Source: Iris pallida (taxonomy: Eukaryota; Streptophyta; Magnoliopsida; Asparagales; Iridaceae). Taken from it: a stretch of 64,000 bases of DNA. Below, one piece after another: positions 1-11,457 of the stretch; positions within the stretch are counted from its first letter, which is position 1; each line of letters begins with the position of its first letter. The notes under the pieces were generated by a model. It was given only the letters and a program-made list of their open reading frames with translations. It had not been told where the DNA came from and searched no databases. The position numbers were made by a program, and so were the translations under genes. The stretch covers positions 10,955,595 to 11,019,594 of the forward strand of contig JANAVB010016199.1 of NCBI GenBank assembly GCA_029216955.1, written 5' to 3'.

Positions 1-1271
1 TGTCTTGCATCATGTCTAGGATGGGACTCCTGAGTACCACGGTCAGGAGTACCTACTAAAATGGATTAAGGTTAATAACTAGAATAACACAGTAGTCATG
101 AAGAGATGACACAGCTACAGGCAATCCTGTTACCTGGGCGCTCTTGGGATCTGTAGCCTGCCGTCGAGTAGGGCACATTTCCAGCACACCGTCGCGTGTT
201 GCACCATCTAAGTCACCTAAGGGTACATTTGTCTCCCGGGCGATGTACCCACCTGAATTCAACCCCTAATTTTTGACCTGGGTAACCTGGATGGTCTGCA
301 GGGCTTGTGGCTGTGGAACAATCTCACTGCATCTTGTTAGTAATTAGGCCTGTGATAACCCTAGTTAGTTAAAGTAGTAAGCCATAGCGTCTGCTTGGCC
401 GTGATTGATTGAATGAGGTATAACCCGTTTAGCCATGTCTTGATCCAGTACAAGATTGCTCCCTGCCTTGATTTCTTGCATTATTATCTTGCCGATAAAT
501 GGTGGGAAACCAAGTTCTGTTCAGACGAAGGGTTACAACCCCGGTCCTTGTTTGGTTTACGGGTTGTAACCTGGCTATCGGAATAGTTCTATGGTTATCT
601 CGTCGTATATCACCCTGCCATGTTTTCGTAAGTTTTAATTTTAATATTAGATTTTCTTGTGCTGATTGCTGGCTTTTGTTCTTATTTCGTGGCCCCCTTG
701 TGGCACTTGCTCTTTCTGGGGTTGACCCAGCTGGTTTTGTGTGGCCAGATTTCGGTGCAGCTCCCGAGGATCTACCAAGCTTCCAGCCCAATGGTGGCGA
801 CTAGAAGGAACCCGGGCTACGAGTGGGTTTTCTATTTTGTTTCGCTCACTCTACTGTAAAATTATTCTTTTGAGGCGTTTAGCCGACGAGCACCTGTTAG
901 CTCGATGCACTTTTACTTACTGTCTGCCTACGGGCTGTAAACATGATTAACAAATCCTAGGGTTGATCATGTACGACTAAACTCTTGCTAGTCCTAATAT
1001 TTTGTAACGACTAGCTTCATGATCAGCTGAATATGTAATATTTGGGATGCCTTATTATTGTATATTTAATGATCATACATCTTGCGACCTTACTTACTTG
1101 CTTGTGATTGAGACATTAGGCTTGTTCATGACTATAAGAGACTGTTGGCTTGTAGTAAACCCTCATATATCTAGACAGCCGTGACCGTATATCGAGGTGG
1201 TTTCCATTTCAATATACGTAGCTGGCTATGTCTGCCCCCGCTCTCTAGTATTCTGGTTCTGGGGCGTGACA
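1..1271 (+). mobile_element. LTR 'A', 3' part of a plus-oriented LTR
   Basis: The right end is the typical LTR terminus GGGGCGTGACA at 1261-1271. The left end lies outside the window. The whole stretch reappears in reverse complement at 62909-64000 with high similarity by eye (for example 480-620 against 63540-63690). It also shares the motif TTTAGCCGACGAGCACC (about 876-892) with LTRs C and E, and in altered form with B and D. Short reading frames inside it are not conserved as genes. It is probably a solo LTR or one LTR of a chromovirus-type Ty3-gypsy element; no internal region is seen after 1271. Confidence 0.75.
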
Positions 1272-2500
1272 GCCATAAAGGGAAGGGTTGGGGCACTTGA
1301 AATTACAAGTTTGCCCCTCCCTTAACTTCTATGCTAAGTTAAGTCCAAATTTGGTTTTGTGGGTTAGCTAAATTTAAATAAAAATCATAATTAAGCTTAA
1401 ATACTCATGTGGGATTAGTCCAAACTCCTAAACCTAAAAGTTAAATTTGGGTGGGCCATGGCTAATTAACATGCTAATCACAACTCAAGTCGAAATTCCC
1501 CGGAGTCCCGAATTAACTCGGAATGCGATGAAATTCGAACCCGACTCCTATAATCATTAAATATTAATATTCATGAAATAAAATTCCCAAAAATATTATA
1601 AAATGGAAAATTACCATTTTACCCCTAACTTGAAAAAGTGAGGGTGACAGAAATCCTAATTGTAGAAGAATTGGGTTCATATCAGGACTGCCACAATTTT
1701 TGACAGTCCTAAAAGTATTGAAGACTGCTAAAAATTGTGACAATCTTGAAATAGACTCAATGTACAAGAGAACTATCACAATTGCTGGCAGTCCTAGAAG
1801 TACTGAGGACTGCTAGAAATTGTGGCAGTCCTGAAAGAGACATGCTCTACAGCAGGACTGTCACAATTTTTGGCAGTCCTAGACATATTGAGGACTGCCA
1901 GAAGTTGAGGCAGTCCTGAAAGGGACTTGCTGTACAACAAGTTCCTTTCATGACTGCCACAATTTCTGGCAGTCCTAAAGTCAAAATTTTTGAATAAAAA
2001 AACATATTAGGGTTTATTTCAATCTTGATAATAGAGTGAAATATGCATTTTATGGTTTATTTTCATGCATTCTTTGTGAGGAAAGAAGTATTTAAGCTTT
2101 ATTTTCATGCATTTTAGGGTTTATTTAATTTTTTGAGTCCCATCGAAATTGGAAATGAGAAGGAAACTAGGGTTTTGATGGAGATAATGATGATGGAAAT
2201 GGTGGAGAAAAAAGAAGAAGATGATGAGAAGAAAACTAGGGTTTGATGGAGATATGAGAATGGAAATGGTGGAGAAGAGGAGGAAGAAGAAGAAGATGGA
2301 TAGAAGAAGAAGAAGAAGGGTTTTGGAAGAGAGAGAGTGAAATTTAGAAATGAGAGTGAAATTTGGGGTTTGGGGGTGTGGGGTTTGGACAGCCCCCTGA
2401 GTGGAATATTTGGATAGCCCGAGTAAAATCTCCTCGAACATTGGCTAGCCCTAATCCTGGCTAGCCCTGATCAAATTTTTATGTGCCCTTATAAATTGCC
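1272..2500. other. Decayed spacer between LTR A and the foldback
   Basis: I see no credible gene here. Apart from the tandem palindromes annotated separately (1690-1977), the stretch is AT-rich, with a purine-rich GAA/GGA zone at about 2150-2345. The minus-strand frame across 2121-2441 is poly-Leu/Phe/Ser produced by that simple sequence. It may be the remnant of an older element. Confidence 0.5.
1690..1977. repeat. Tandem array of palindromic ~86-bp units
   Basis: Four successive units begin near 1690, 1774, 1860 and 1955 (spacing 84, 86 and 95 bp; the last is partial). Each contains a version of ACAATTTTTGGCAGTCCT and, except the last, the inverted counterpart AGGACTGC-AGAAATTGTGG, so each unit can fold into a hairpin. 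The units have diverged from one another. Function is unknown. Confidence 0.7.
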
Positions 2501-2890
2501 CCTATTAAGCACACCCTATTAAAAAAAATTCAAATTCCTATTCTACCCTCCTCCCCCCCTCCGTCGACCCCTCCTCCTCTACCGACCCTCCTCCTCCTTC
2601 TCCTCCCGACCCTCCTCCTTCTCCTCTCCCGCCTCCTCCTCCTCCTCCTCCTCCTCCTCCCGACCCTCCTCCTCCACCGCCTCCTACACCTCCCGACCCT
2701 CCTCCTCCCAACCCCTCCTCTTCCTGGGTCGGAGGTCGGGGTCGAAGGAGGAGGGAGAAGGATGGTCGGGGGAGGCGGAGGAGGAGGGTCGGGAGACGGA
2801 GAAGGAGAGGTCGGGGTCGACGGAACAGGGGGAAGGGGGAAGGTAGAATAGGAATTTGATTTTTTTTTAAAATTAGGTGTGCTCAGTAGG
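2501..2890. repeat. 390-bp foldback with pyrimidine/purine arms
   Basis: The outer ends are inverted copies: AGCACACCCTATTAAA near 2508 and TTAAAATTAGGTGTGCT near 2867-2883. Next come matching inverted segments (AATTCCTATTCTACC against GGTAGAATAGGAATT). The inner left arm, about 2545-2720, is almost all CCT/CCGACC pyrimidine repeats. The inner right arm, about 2722-2850, is the GGA/GGTCGG purine counterpart. The shape is that of a foldback or MITE-like element whose arms expanded as simple sequence. No clear target duplication was found. The Arg/Pro-rich reading frames across it are artefacts. Confidence 0.7.
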
Positions 2891-4355
2891 TGATGGGGTG
2901 CGGATAGCCGCACCCTTTTAGAATTTTATGGATTGGAATCAAATCCATAGAATCCTATGTTTCGTTGGAGATATATTTGGATATATAAAGTATGACCAAA
3001 TCCAAAATTTGAATTTGGAAGAAAGAAAAGTGGATTTCGCAGGAAAAAGTTAATTGTTTTTTTTTATAATTTCGTTGTTCTATTAAATATTTAGTTAATA
3101 CTAACTAATAAATAAATAATTAATAATTACTTTTTATATTAATTTTTTATAATTATTATTTTTTAAAAATATTTAGTTTATAGTTAATTAAAATTTAACG
3201 ATAAAAACTAGTCATTATTATTATTTTAAAAATTAACTTTTTTATAACTAACAGTTAGTTTTTATTTTTATAAAAAAAATAACTAATAGTTAGTTATCAT
3301 AATTATAATCTAATTAATAATTTATTAATTAATAATTTTATTATCTAATATTTTACAATAATTTTAATTAATAATTTATAACTTTATTAATCATAATTAT
3401 AATCATTTATTAATCATAACAATAATCTTAATTAATAACCAATTATAATTATATTTAATAATTTATTAGTCTTATTATAATCTTAATTACTAATTGTTAT
3501 TTACTATTTTATTATAATCTTAGTTAATCATATTTTAATCACAATTATAGTCATAGTTAATAATTTATAGTTTAATAATTACTATATTATAATAATTTTA
3601 GTTAATAATTTATTAATCATCATTATAGTATTAATTAATAATTTATTAATCATAACTATTATCATAATTATTTAATTATTAATTCTAACTACATTTATAA
3701 TTATATTATTTAATTAATATTTAATTTATTAATTTACTAAATAATTTTTATTATAATCATAATTATTAATTTATTAATCATAATTATAATCTTAATTATT
3801 AATTTATTTAGTAACATTTTATTATAATCCTAATTAATTAATATATCATTATAATTATAATCTTAATTAATTAATATATTTATTATCTTTATAATCTTAA
3901 TTAATTAATATTTTATTATAATCCAATGACAAATTTTATTTTTTAATCCAAAAAATGGATTTGGATTTCAACCAAATCTAAAGGACAAACCAAACAATGG
4001 ATTTGGTAAATGGAATTTGGAAATTAAAGATTTGGATTTGGATTTGAATTTCGGATTTTCAAATCCAAATCCAATTCCATTTACCAAACCAGCCCTAAAG
4101 TTGTCCAAACCAGAACCAAGCTACCAGAAAAGTACTAAAAATAGTTCAAAATAATAATTCATAAATATTCCTTTTTCGGGACATTATTTTAGGTACTTGA
4201 TAAATATACCAACTCACTATCAAGACAAAAAGAATATCATGGGACGTTCTTGTCAACAATGGAACTTGCACCCAAATATCTACTCCTATTTTGCTAATAA
4301 ATATTACCAATTTGTCAGTCCAAGGTATACTTTTTGTACTAGCTAATTCATCAAT
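2891..4355. other. AT-rich intergenic DNA
   Basis: About 3050-3930 is extremely AT-rich, built from variants of TAATTAATAATTTATTAATC. It is bordered by short inverted words around AAATCCAAATCC (about 2990-3020 and 3950-4080). A right edge resembling a MITE end (CCAAACCAGCCC, about 4085) is present, but no matching left terminus is convincing. No gene is visible. Confidence 0.5.
3050..3930. repeat. AT-rich low-complexity tract
   Basis: Nearly 900 bp of imperfect TAATTA/ATTATAATC words with very few G or C. It could be a degenerate tandem array or matrix-attachment-like DNA; nothing in the sequence decides between these. Confidence 0.6.
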
Positions 4356-5020
4356 TTTATTACAATTTCATTTATTTTATCTCAATTATGGTCTAATTTG
4401 AGCGTCAAAGGGGCTCTATCGAGGAGCCTTGTCACGTCAAAATACCTGAATACGGAGAACGTGGGTACGATATGACCAGCTACGCATTACGAAGTTATCG
4501 ACAACCCGAAGTACGAACGGAACTGTATAAGACAAGAGATAAACTACAAACCAACAATCAAGACTTATAGTCTACAAGCATCCCTACATCTCAATCCACA
4601 ACTAAGAAGTAGCAAGATATGACATAAAATGTAATAAGGTGTCCCAAGATACTATCTCATGATATATGACCTTGAAGTCGGTAAACTTTTATTACAATTT
4701 TATTTATTATCTCTCAACCATGGTTTAATTTGAGCGTTAGAGAGGTTCTATCGAGGAGCATTGTCACATCTCAGTACCTGAATATAGAGAACGTGGATAT
4801 GACATGGCCAACAACGCACTATGAAATATATCGGCATCCCGAAGTACAGCCATAACTGTATAAGACAATGGATCAACTACAAACCAACAATCAAGTCTTA
4901 TTATGGTCTACAAGCATCCCTATATCTCAATACACAATAAAAAGCAGCAATCTATGGCATAATATGAAATGTAATAAGGTGTCTCAAAATATTATCTCTC
5001 TATGATCTTGAAGCTAGTAA
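4356..5020. repeat. 332-bp tandem duplication across an LTR edge
   Basis: Copy 1 (about 4356-4687) and copy 2 (about 4688-5020) align from TTTTATTACAATTT onward. Both run from flanking DNA into an LTR terminus (TGTCACGTC at 4430, TGTCACATC at 4762; offset 332). They differ at many sites, so the duplication is old. It copied the edge of LTR B plus about 75 bp outside it. Confidence 0.75.
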
Positions 5021-5634
5021 AAATATGATACTAGCAAAAGTGTCAAATATACATAAATATAGCACTAATTGTAGTCTAGAACATGTACAAACATGTTGTC
5101 TAAAGATGAAAAGAAGCTCCGAGAAATATACGTGCTCGGTAGCTAAACGTCAAAAAGAATATAGTGTACTGATACAAAATGAAGAGAGTATGCGAAGAAG
5201 AGAACACACTCTAACTCACGTGTTGTCGTCCTCATCCTCCCGGTGTGGTACATTGAACGATAAAGATGAAAGATCATTTGCTATGAGATTTTCCATGCAA
5301 AACCAATAGGCTCAATCCCAAATAGCAAGTACAACAAGTGTAGCTTGAAAGGAGGATGAAAATTGAAACAACAAATAAATCAACAACTATCCATCATGGC
5401 ATATATTGAGACATAAATATAAGATGTAGCATGAAAGTAAAGTTATCACGACCAAGCATATCATATGGCTTATTATCATTGGTTACCTAGGCTATATTGA
5501 TTACTAATACACTAAAGGAATTCCACTGGGAACATGTGCTACAGATACCAAGGCTGGCCAAGCTAGCAGAAATATGTAATAACATATAGGAAACAAATTA
5601 CACTGTTAGTGTTAGAGTGCTCATCAGCGATGCC

Positions 5635-5729
<95 letters not shown>

Positions 5730-5838
5730 CAATTAATGGTTAAAAAATAAATCTCCCTGATAGTCCATATATTGCAAGGGTCCTGCATGATCACTTGGAT
5801 CCCAACATACCCATCCAAACTCAATATGGGTCAGTTAT
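4430..5838 (-). mobile_element. LTR 'B', minus-oriented, 3' portion
   Basis: The left edge TGTCACGTC (duplicated at 4762) is the reverse complement of an LTR 3' end. About 60 bp further in is the related word GACCAGCTACGCA, shared with LTRs C, D and E. The box TGCTCGGTAGCTAAACG lies at about 5132-5148, matching LTRs A, C and E. The LTR is interrupted at 5838 by solo LTR C and resumes at 8628. Its other end is not resolved. It contains a CA microsatellite. Confidence 0.55.
5638..5726. repeat. (AC)n microsatellite
   Basis: An uninterrupted AC dinucleotide run of about 89 bp inside LTR B. Likely length-polymorphic. Confidence 0.97.
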
Positions 5839-8622
5839 TGTGAGACTCGTCTCACAGTATTGGTATTTGTATACAGATACGTATTTGTACTGTATTCTAT
5901 ATTTTTTGACCTTCGGTGAACAATAAAAAACTTGATTTTTGAGACTTTACTACTTGGCCGGTATATCAGTGTGTACCAACGGTATACTTCCCGGGATATA
6001 TTTTCCACTTCTAGATATTTTATCTCAGATATTTTTGTGAATAGTGTTCAAATATTTTCGTAAATAGTGTTTAGATATTTTCATGAATAGTAATGATACA
6101 TTATATTATCCATTGGTTTCTTGGTTTCCTTTTGATGGTCGAGATCGACTCAGATCGAGTCGCGGATCGTGATCGGACGGTCACGATTAATTCGTCTTCT
6201 ATATATATACAAGTTAATTTTTTCGATTTTTTTTTGCAATCATTCTTCACTCTTCTCCTCTTCTCGTTTCCTCTTTATTTTTTTTCATGAGCTAGGAACT
6301 TGGTCTCGAGGCCTCAGAGTGTGGATTCTGAACCCCTCTTCGTAGTGAAATTGAAGAGTTAGGCTTGGAACTATATTAGGCAAGTACACCTTGCCGAACT
6401 ACTGAACGAATGTTATTTTTACTGCTATTTGGTTTTTTGTTGTCTTGATAGTCTAGTGTTTTCTAGTACTTGTTTTAATATGTTTCTCTCATGGTTATCA
6501 TCATTTTTCTCGTCTCTTAATTTTGTTCGAGCTAGGTTTTGATTTCTTGCGAAGTCTAGATTTTTTAGTAGGAAAACTCTGTATCGGGAATGATACCAGA
6601 GTACTTGCCATGAGACTTAGTATATGTGCTACATACAACCTTCCTCTAGTATTATTTTCATGGTTATACTTGAATTCTACAACTTTCGGAATGATATTTG
6701 GTTTTCGAAATTTGTTTCAAGTCTTTAGTGTTATTTCTAGGACACAAATGACATATCGCCGATATATCGTCGTATACCGACGCATACCAGCTTGTGGGTG
6801 CTTTTCAAGTTGAAAACATGTTATTGCAATTAACGGTATACCGGTGGTGTACTGGTTTGTACCGTCGGTATGATCCTGTGCATTATATTTTTCAACAAGT
6901 TTTGTGTCCCCATTGTACGGCATACTGCCGGTATAATGGAGTATACTGTCGATATACTGCTAGGGTATCCAAGCTTGATAATTCTTGATTTTGTTCCGGT
7001 TTCTGATTTCTTCATGCTTATTACTTTTGATTTCTGTTTTCTGATTTTGTTCCAGGTTACTTGATAGTGGCCCGTCGTGGAACACTCTTGATTCTTGTCC
7101 TATCAAGCTTGATATAGTGGCTCGTCGTAGCGCACTCCTGTCTTGATACTTGTATACCTATTGTGGCTTGTTACAGTGCACTCTTGCTTGTCTTGTCCAG
7201 TCTTGCATGTCTCATGTCTAGGATGGATTCTGCGGAATGTCATACCCAGAATTCTGAATAAAAATGTTAAGGACTAAACAACTAGCTTGATTATCTAAAT
7301 GCATTAGGATAACTGATTTTTCCAGTCGCTTTCAAGCCCTTTATTCCGGCCTATACAATGGACTTGTTGCTCTCCATCATGAGGGGCACATTTCTAACAC
7401 ACCGTCGAGCGGGATAATCCAGTATATCAGTATATTGTACTTCTATTAGCTCGTCGTCGAACGGGGCTACCTCTTTAGGATACACGTCACTTACGGTGGT
7501 GTATCTACTATATTTATCCTTGCATCCGCGTCCTAGATGAGTTGGATAGTCTGCAGAGCGGACAACCGAATTAGATTTCTCAAATTGCATATGTTAGTAA
7601 TTAGGATTGTGATAACCCTAGTTAGCTAATGTATCAAGTCGTACTCATTACTTGGCCGTGATTGATGGATGGAGTCCATTCTTGTCTTGTCTAGTCTAGT
7701 CTTGTTCCAACATGACTATTTTCCTGTACCTAGATCTCGCTTGTTCTTATACATGTTTATTACTTTTTTCATGATCACATGCTCGGCTACACTTACGTTG
7801 TTACTTGCTTGGCTTTACCTTACATGATCACATGCTTGGTTTCACTTACATGCTCATATGCCTGGCTTCACTACTTGTTTCACATGCTCGGCTTCACCCA
7901 CATGCTATTCCTGTTTATTCCTTCACATGTTTCCAGTTTTCTTTCATATATTCTGCGGTACATTTACATTATTCATGCTTGTTTTTACTATTTCTACTTT
8001 AGTGGTTATGATTGAATGCTGGTTTTAGTTTATAGTTTGGCTTTCTTTGTGGTACTTGCTATTGGGGGTTTGACTCTCCTGATTTTGTTTGGCCAGATTT
8101 GGTAGAGGAGTCCGAGGGTCTTTTAGACCTTCCATTCGATGGTGGCCACCCGAAGCACCAGGGTGCCTGAGTGGGTGTTCTTTCTCTTACCCACTCCTTT
8201 CTATATAGTCTTTTGCAGCGTTTAGCCACCGAGCACGTGTTTAGCTCGTGTTTTGGACTTGACATTTGGCCTACGGGCTTAGACATGATTTGTATATTTT
8301 CTAGACTGTTGCTAAAGCTGATCATTTATGACATACTTTTGCTAGTTCTTTATTTTGTACTACTAGCTTCATGATCATCTATATATTATAGTTTGGGATG
8401 CTTTACTGTCTTATATGCATGATGATCATATTCTTGTACTTTACCTACCTGTCTATGATTGAGATATCTAGGATGTGCTTGACCTAGGTTTGACTGTTGG
8501 CTTATAGCAGTGATCCCTACATCTACAGCTTTGACCGTATTTCAGGGTACTAGAGTACTTTGGTATACGTAGCTGGCATGGTCCTTTCCTACTTGCTAGT
8601 ATTCTAGTTCTGGAATGTGACA
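5839..8622 (+). mobile_element. Solo LTR 'C', complete
   Basis: It begins TGTGAGACTCG and ends GGAATGTGACA, giving the TG...CA ends of an LTR. It is flanked by an exact 5-bp target duplication GTTAT (5834-5838 and 8623-8627). Length is 2784 bp. A TATA-like box lies about 360 bp in. The 3' half, from about 7190, is homologous to LTR A, including the GTTTAGCCACCGAGCACG box at about 8218-8236. No primer site or internal domain follows, so it is a solo LTR left by recombination. It sits inside LTR B. Superfamily (Ty3-gypsy, chromovirus-like) is inferred from LTR length and terminal sequence only. Confidence 0.85.
6201..6210 (+). promoter_or_regulatory. TATA-like box of LTR C
   Basis: ATATATATAC lies about 360 bp from the LTR start and is followed by a pyrimidine-rich tract (TTCTTCACTCTTCTCC), as expected for the R region of a plant LTR. 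D has its TATA box at a similar distance from its own start. Confidence 0.45.
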
Positions 8623-8707
8623 GTTATCTACCAAACTGGCTAACCCGAAAGCACGTGCGGGTCAATTATAGCTAAACTAGCTAACCACAACATAGGAGGG
8701 TCAATTA
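8623..8707. repeat. Right part of the host of LTR C, ~41-bp repeat
   Basis: After the target duplication of C, the words GGGTCARTTAT and CTAAACTAGCTAAC recur with a period of about 40-42 bp. Joined to 5827-5838 on the other side of C, this makes two full units plus the start of a third. The repeat predates C, which cut one unit. H1 begins immediately after. Confidence 0.5.
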
Positions 8708-9530
8708 TGTCATGCCCCAATCCTAAAATATACGGGACCAAGCCACGTGACAATGGTCATCTAATACAACTCCGAAGGATATTCAAATCTAATGGCCCCC
8801 TTGAAGCGTACTATATTGTCTAATATGAACTTCAACCATAAAGCATACAATATTACATGTAGATAGCTAGATCTTATCCTAATAAATAATGAAGAAACTA
8901 CTTAGAAAATTTTGGATAAAAATGTTGGAAAGTAAATCTACTGAATATCAAGTCCAACAAGAATATAAGACAAGTCAGATGGAGATAAAACTACTACCAG
9001 TAGACTAAAAGGAATGCAAGAAAATAAGATAACTTGATCCAAGTGTCACATGAATCCCAAGTGCGCATTCCTACCCAAGATCACAACTCCAGGGTAAGAT
9101 CTCTAAGGTCCTCAAAGGGACGTAGCAAGATAAATAGAAGCATATAGGAACAATTAATAAAATATATAAAGACAGGAAATATGGTCCAACTATGCGAATG
9201 CAATCATGTACAATGTTGTTTCAATACAAAAAGCCTAAAGGACTGAAACTTTGTATTAGTGAAGAAAAAAGAGTACAACATGGATCCTAAACAGAAATTT
9301 CGAGTATAATAGATCCGGGGATTGGGGTGATGGAAGTTAAGTCTACTTTGACTTCTTTACTCCGTTGATGATTCGATGTGAAGGTTGATGAAGTTTATTC
9401 ACTACGAATTCCTGACAGCAAAGGGCCTCTATCACTCAAAGCTCTCTCCGGGAAGTCACAACTTACGTAGCGTCAGTTGCGCAGGTAGCCTCTCTCTATA
9501 TGTATTGTGAACACTGTCCTCTATTGATAA
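8708..9530 (-). mobile_element. LTR-like fragment H1
   Basis: The left edge TGTCATGCCCCAATCC reads as a minus-oriented LTR terminus. Its first 45 bp resemble the start of H2 (shared AAAATA-ACRTAGGACCA pattern). The right end is not determinable by eye; 9530 is a rough limit where simple sequence starts. No coding domain seen. Confidence 0.4.
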
Positions 9531-10464
9531 CTTTTTTTTACTGGAACAACGCATAGACAGAAAATGCTATGTTTCCTGCCTCAGAGGTGCATGAAGATGG
9601 GTAGGCGCATAGGCACCTAAAGTTAGTGGAGAGTGAACATGCACGAGAATCACGTATAGCTCGTCACGTGGCTTGAGACGTTGCAGAAACACTGCTATGT
9701 CAACACACGATCTCTTCATAGGGAGTAGCTATCTGTCTAACTGTATTTGACGTATAGCATATCCTGTTGCATACTATAAAATAGTCGTATATGACTGCTT
9801 TTGTACAGCTGTAAAAGTGTAATGATGATGATGACGAAACCGCTGACGTCTTCTTAGGAGTCTGAACACTGTATACTGCCCGAAGTTTATCACTTTATCC
9901 AAGAAGAAGAAAAAAATCACCCGACTCTTGATTATGCATCAATTGAACCATGCATCTTTCTGTCTTTTACTTTAACTATGCGTCTTTCTGATATTTCTTT
10001 AGCTATGCGTCTTTTTAATTAGTATTTCAATCTCTAAGACTTATAAACTCCAAAGACTGAACTGTTTCAGACTTGAGATTTCACACTTAGGCGCATGAAA
10101 TTTATGCACCATTTTGTATTTTCCATGCTTCAATAAGACCCCCTTCAAAGTTTTTAAAACTTGAACAAGTTTTGAAATACTTTGAAAGAAGCATGATAGA
10201 GGAAATTGTCTTTTCACGCATTGGATCACTGTCGTGATGTCATTGGTTTGACTTTTTTTCTTTAAAATCTGAATTGTCTTCGAAATTTGGGACAGTCGTT
10301 ACTCTCCAACATTTGAATCGAGGCTTAGTCAACTGTCCCCCGTGATTTCAAGAACAGAAAATCACGCAACAATTAATATTAATTTGATCACTTCACCGAA
10401 AATCATGTTTCATAACACATTGCCACATACTGCAGCCTTATGTGTTTGTATGACCCCTCTATCA

Positions 10465-10474
10465 CTATAAATAG
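10465..10474 (+). promoter_or_regulatory. TATA-box promoter candidate
   Basis: CTATAAATAG followed by GGGGTGTTTTGGCAG is a textbook plant TATA context. An ATG in fair context (ACCATGT, 10511-10517) follows 40 bp later, but its frame closes after about 33 codons. It could equally be the core promoter of an unrecognised LTR. Confidence 0.35.
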
Positions 10475-11015
10475 GGGGTGTTTTGGCAGAACCCTTCATC
10501 ACATCTGCTCACCATGTTCTTGCAAACTCGAGTTTCAGTAGCCTCGTGTAAGCTTGTAGGGGAGTTGAACATCACTTTGCAAAGGGCATTGCTTTTCGGA
10601 TGTGTTAGGATATGAGAAAAACATCGATCTTCAAAAGGTAATATCTCTTGAAATGTTCTTCAATGTTTGACAAAACATCACTTCTTTCACATGAAATGCA
10701 TAAAAAGACACTTAGGCATTATCACATCTAAACACAGCACATCACTAGAGTGTACAATTAAAATTGGAAAAGTTCAAGAAAAAACACACTGCTAGTAAGA
10801 AATTCCATTTTGCACATAGATAGAGTTATCATTATACTTTATCAGAGAAATGTGTTGCTGGAATGTCACTGTCTTGTAGCACGTAAGCGCATGAAGGTGG
10901 ACATACTTGTTTATGCGCTTGGTTGTCTATGCGGCAAACAACCCAAACTGTGTTAATTTCCAGTAGAACAGTATATATTATGCTCATAACTCCTAAACTT
11001 GTCATGCTTTGCATG

Positions 11016-11260
11016 ATACTCCTTGGATGACTGGAGCTCAGATGAAGCTTGGAAGGATATCATAACATATCTTATTCGACATGATCCAACACATTATGCG
11101 GAGGACTAGCTGTTCTCAGACCCAACTAGTTGTCTATACCCATTTGACGAGGCTTACGACTGGCTAGTTTCACTATCGTGGCGTATATGACGATATTGGG
11201 TTTGTATCCCAATCAAAACATTGTCAGTGACGAACAGTATTGACAGGTAGTGAGAGTATA
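11016..11260 (+). pseudogene. Unrecognised coding-like remnant
   Basis: Reading from the GAT of GGATGACTGGAGC (about 11025) gives about 27 residues of protein-like sequence including DDWSSDEAWKDIITYL. After one TAG come about 27 more including YPFDEAYDWLVSLSW, then a TGA. The composition (Trp, Asp, Tyr, regular hydrophobic spacing) looks like decayed protein rather than random AT-rich DNA. I do not recognise the family. Low confidence. Confidence 0.25.
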
Positions 11261-11457
11261 TGGGCTTAATGAAGGCCCAATTTTGTATTCTCCTACCTAG
11301 GCATAGTGCATGATACTATAGAGGGTGGCACATGCTTGTGGATGCACAACATGTGGCCTAGGTTGGGTATTTCATGTTGTATTCCTATAAGTCCCTTAGA
11401 TTTTTAGAGTTATTATTTTTATTTATTTGTATTAATTATTTTATTTAATATAGTTAT

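Larger units (their letters stand above)
9531..11457. other. Unassigned region with a promoter-like box and a coding-like trace
   Basis: No intact gene. It holds a good TATA box at 10465-10474 and, about 550 bp downstream, a stretch whose plus-strand translation looks protein-like but is interrupted by stops (see separate entries). Segment 11270-11457 becomes AT-rich up to the H2 edge. It may be the remnant of a further element or a gene fragment. Confidence 0.4.

Noticed and set aside
2121..2913. Minus-strand frames encoding poly-Leu/Phe and Arg/Pro-rich proteins
   Set aside because: They are translations of GAA/GGA simple sequence and of the foldback arms; no ATG context or domain supports a gene.
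2937..4097. A DNA transposon bounded by TTTGG/CCAAA words
   Set aside because: The right edge resembles a MITE end, but no matching left terminal repeat or target duplication could be found by eye.
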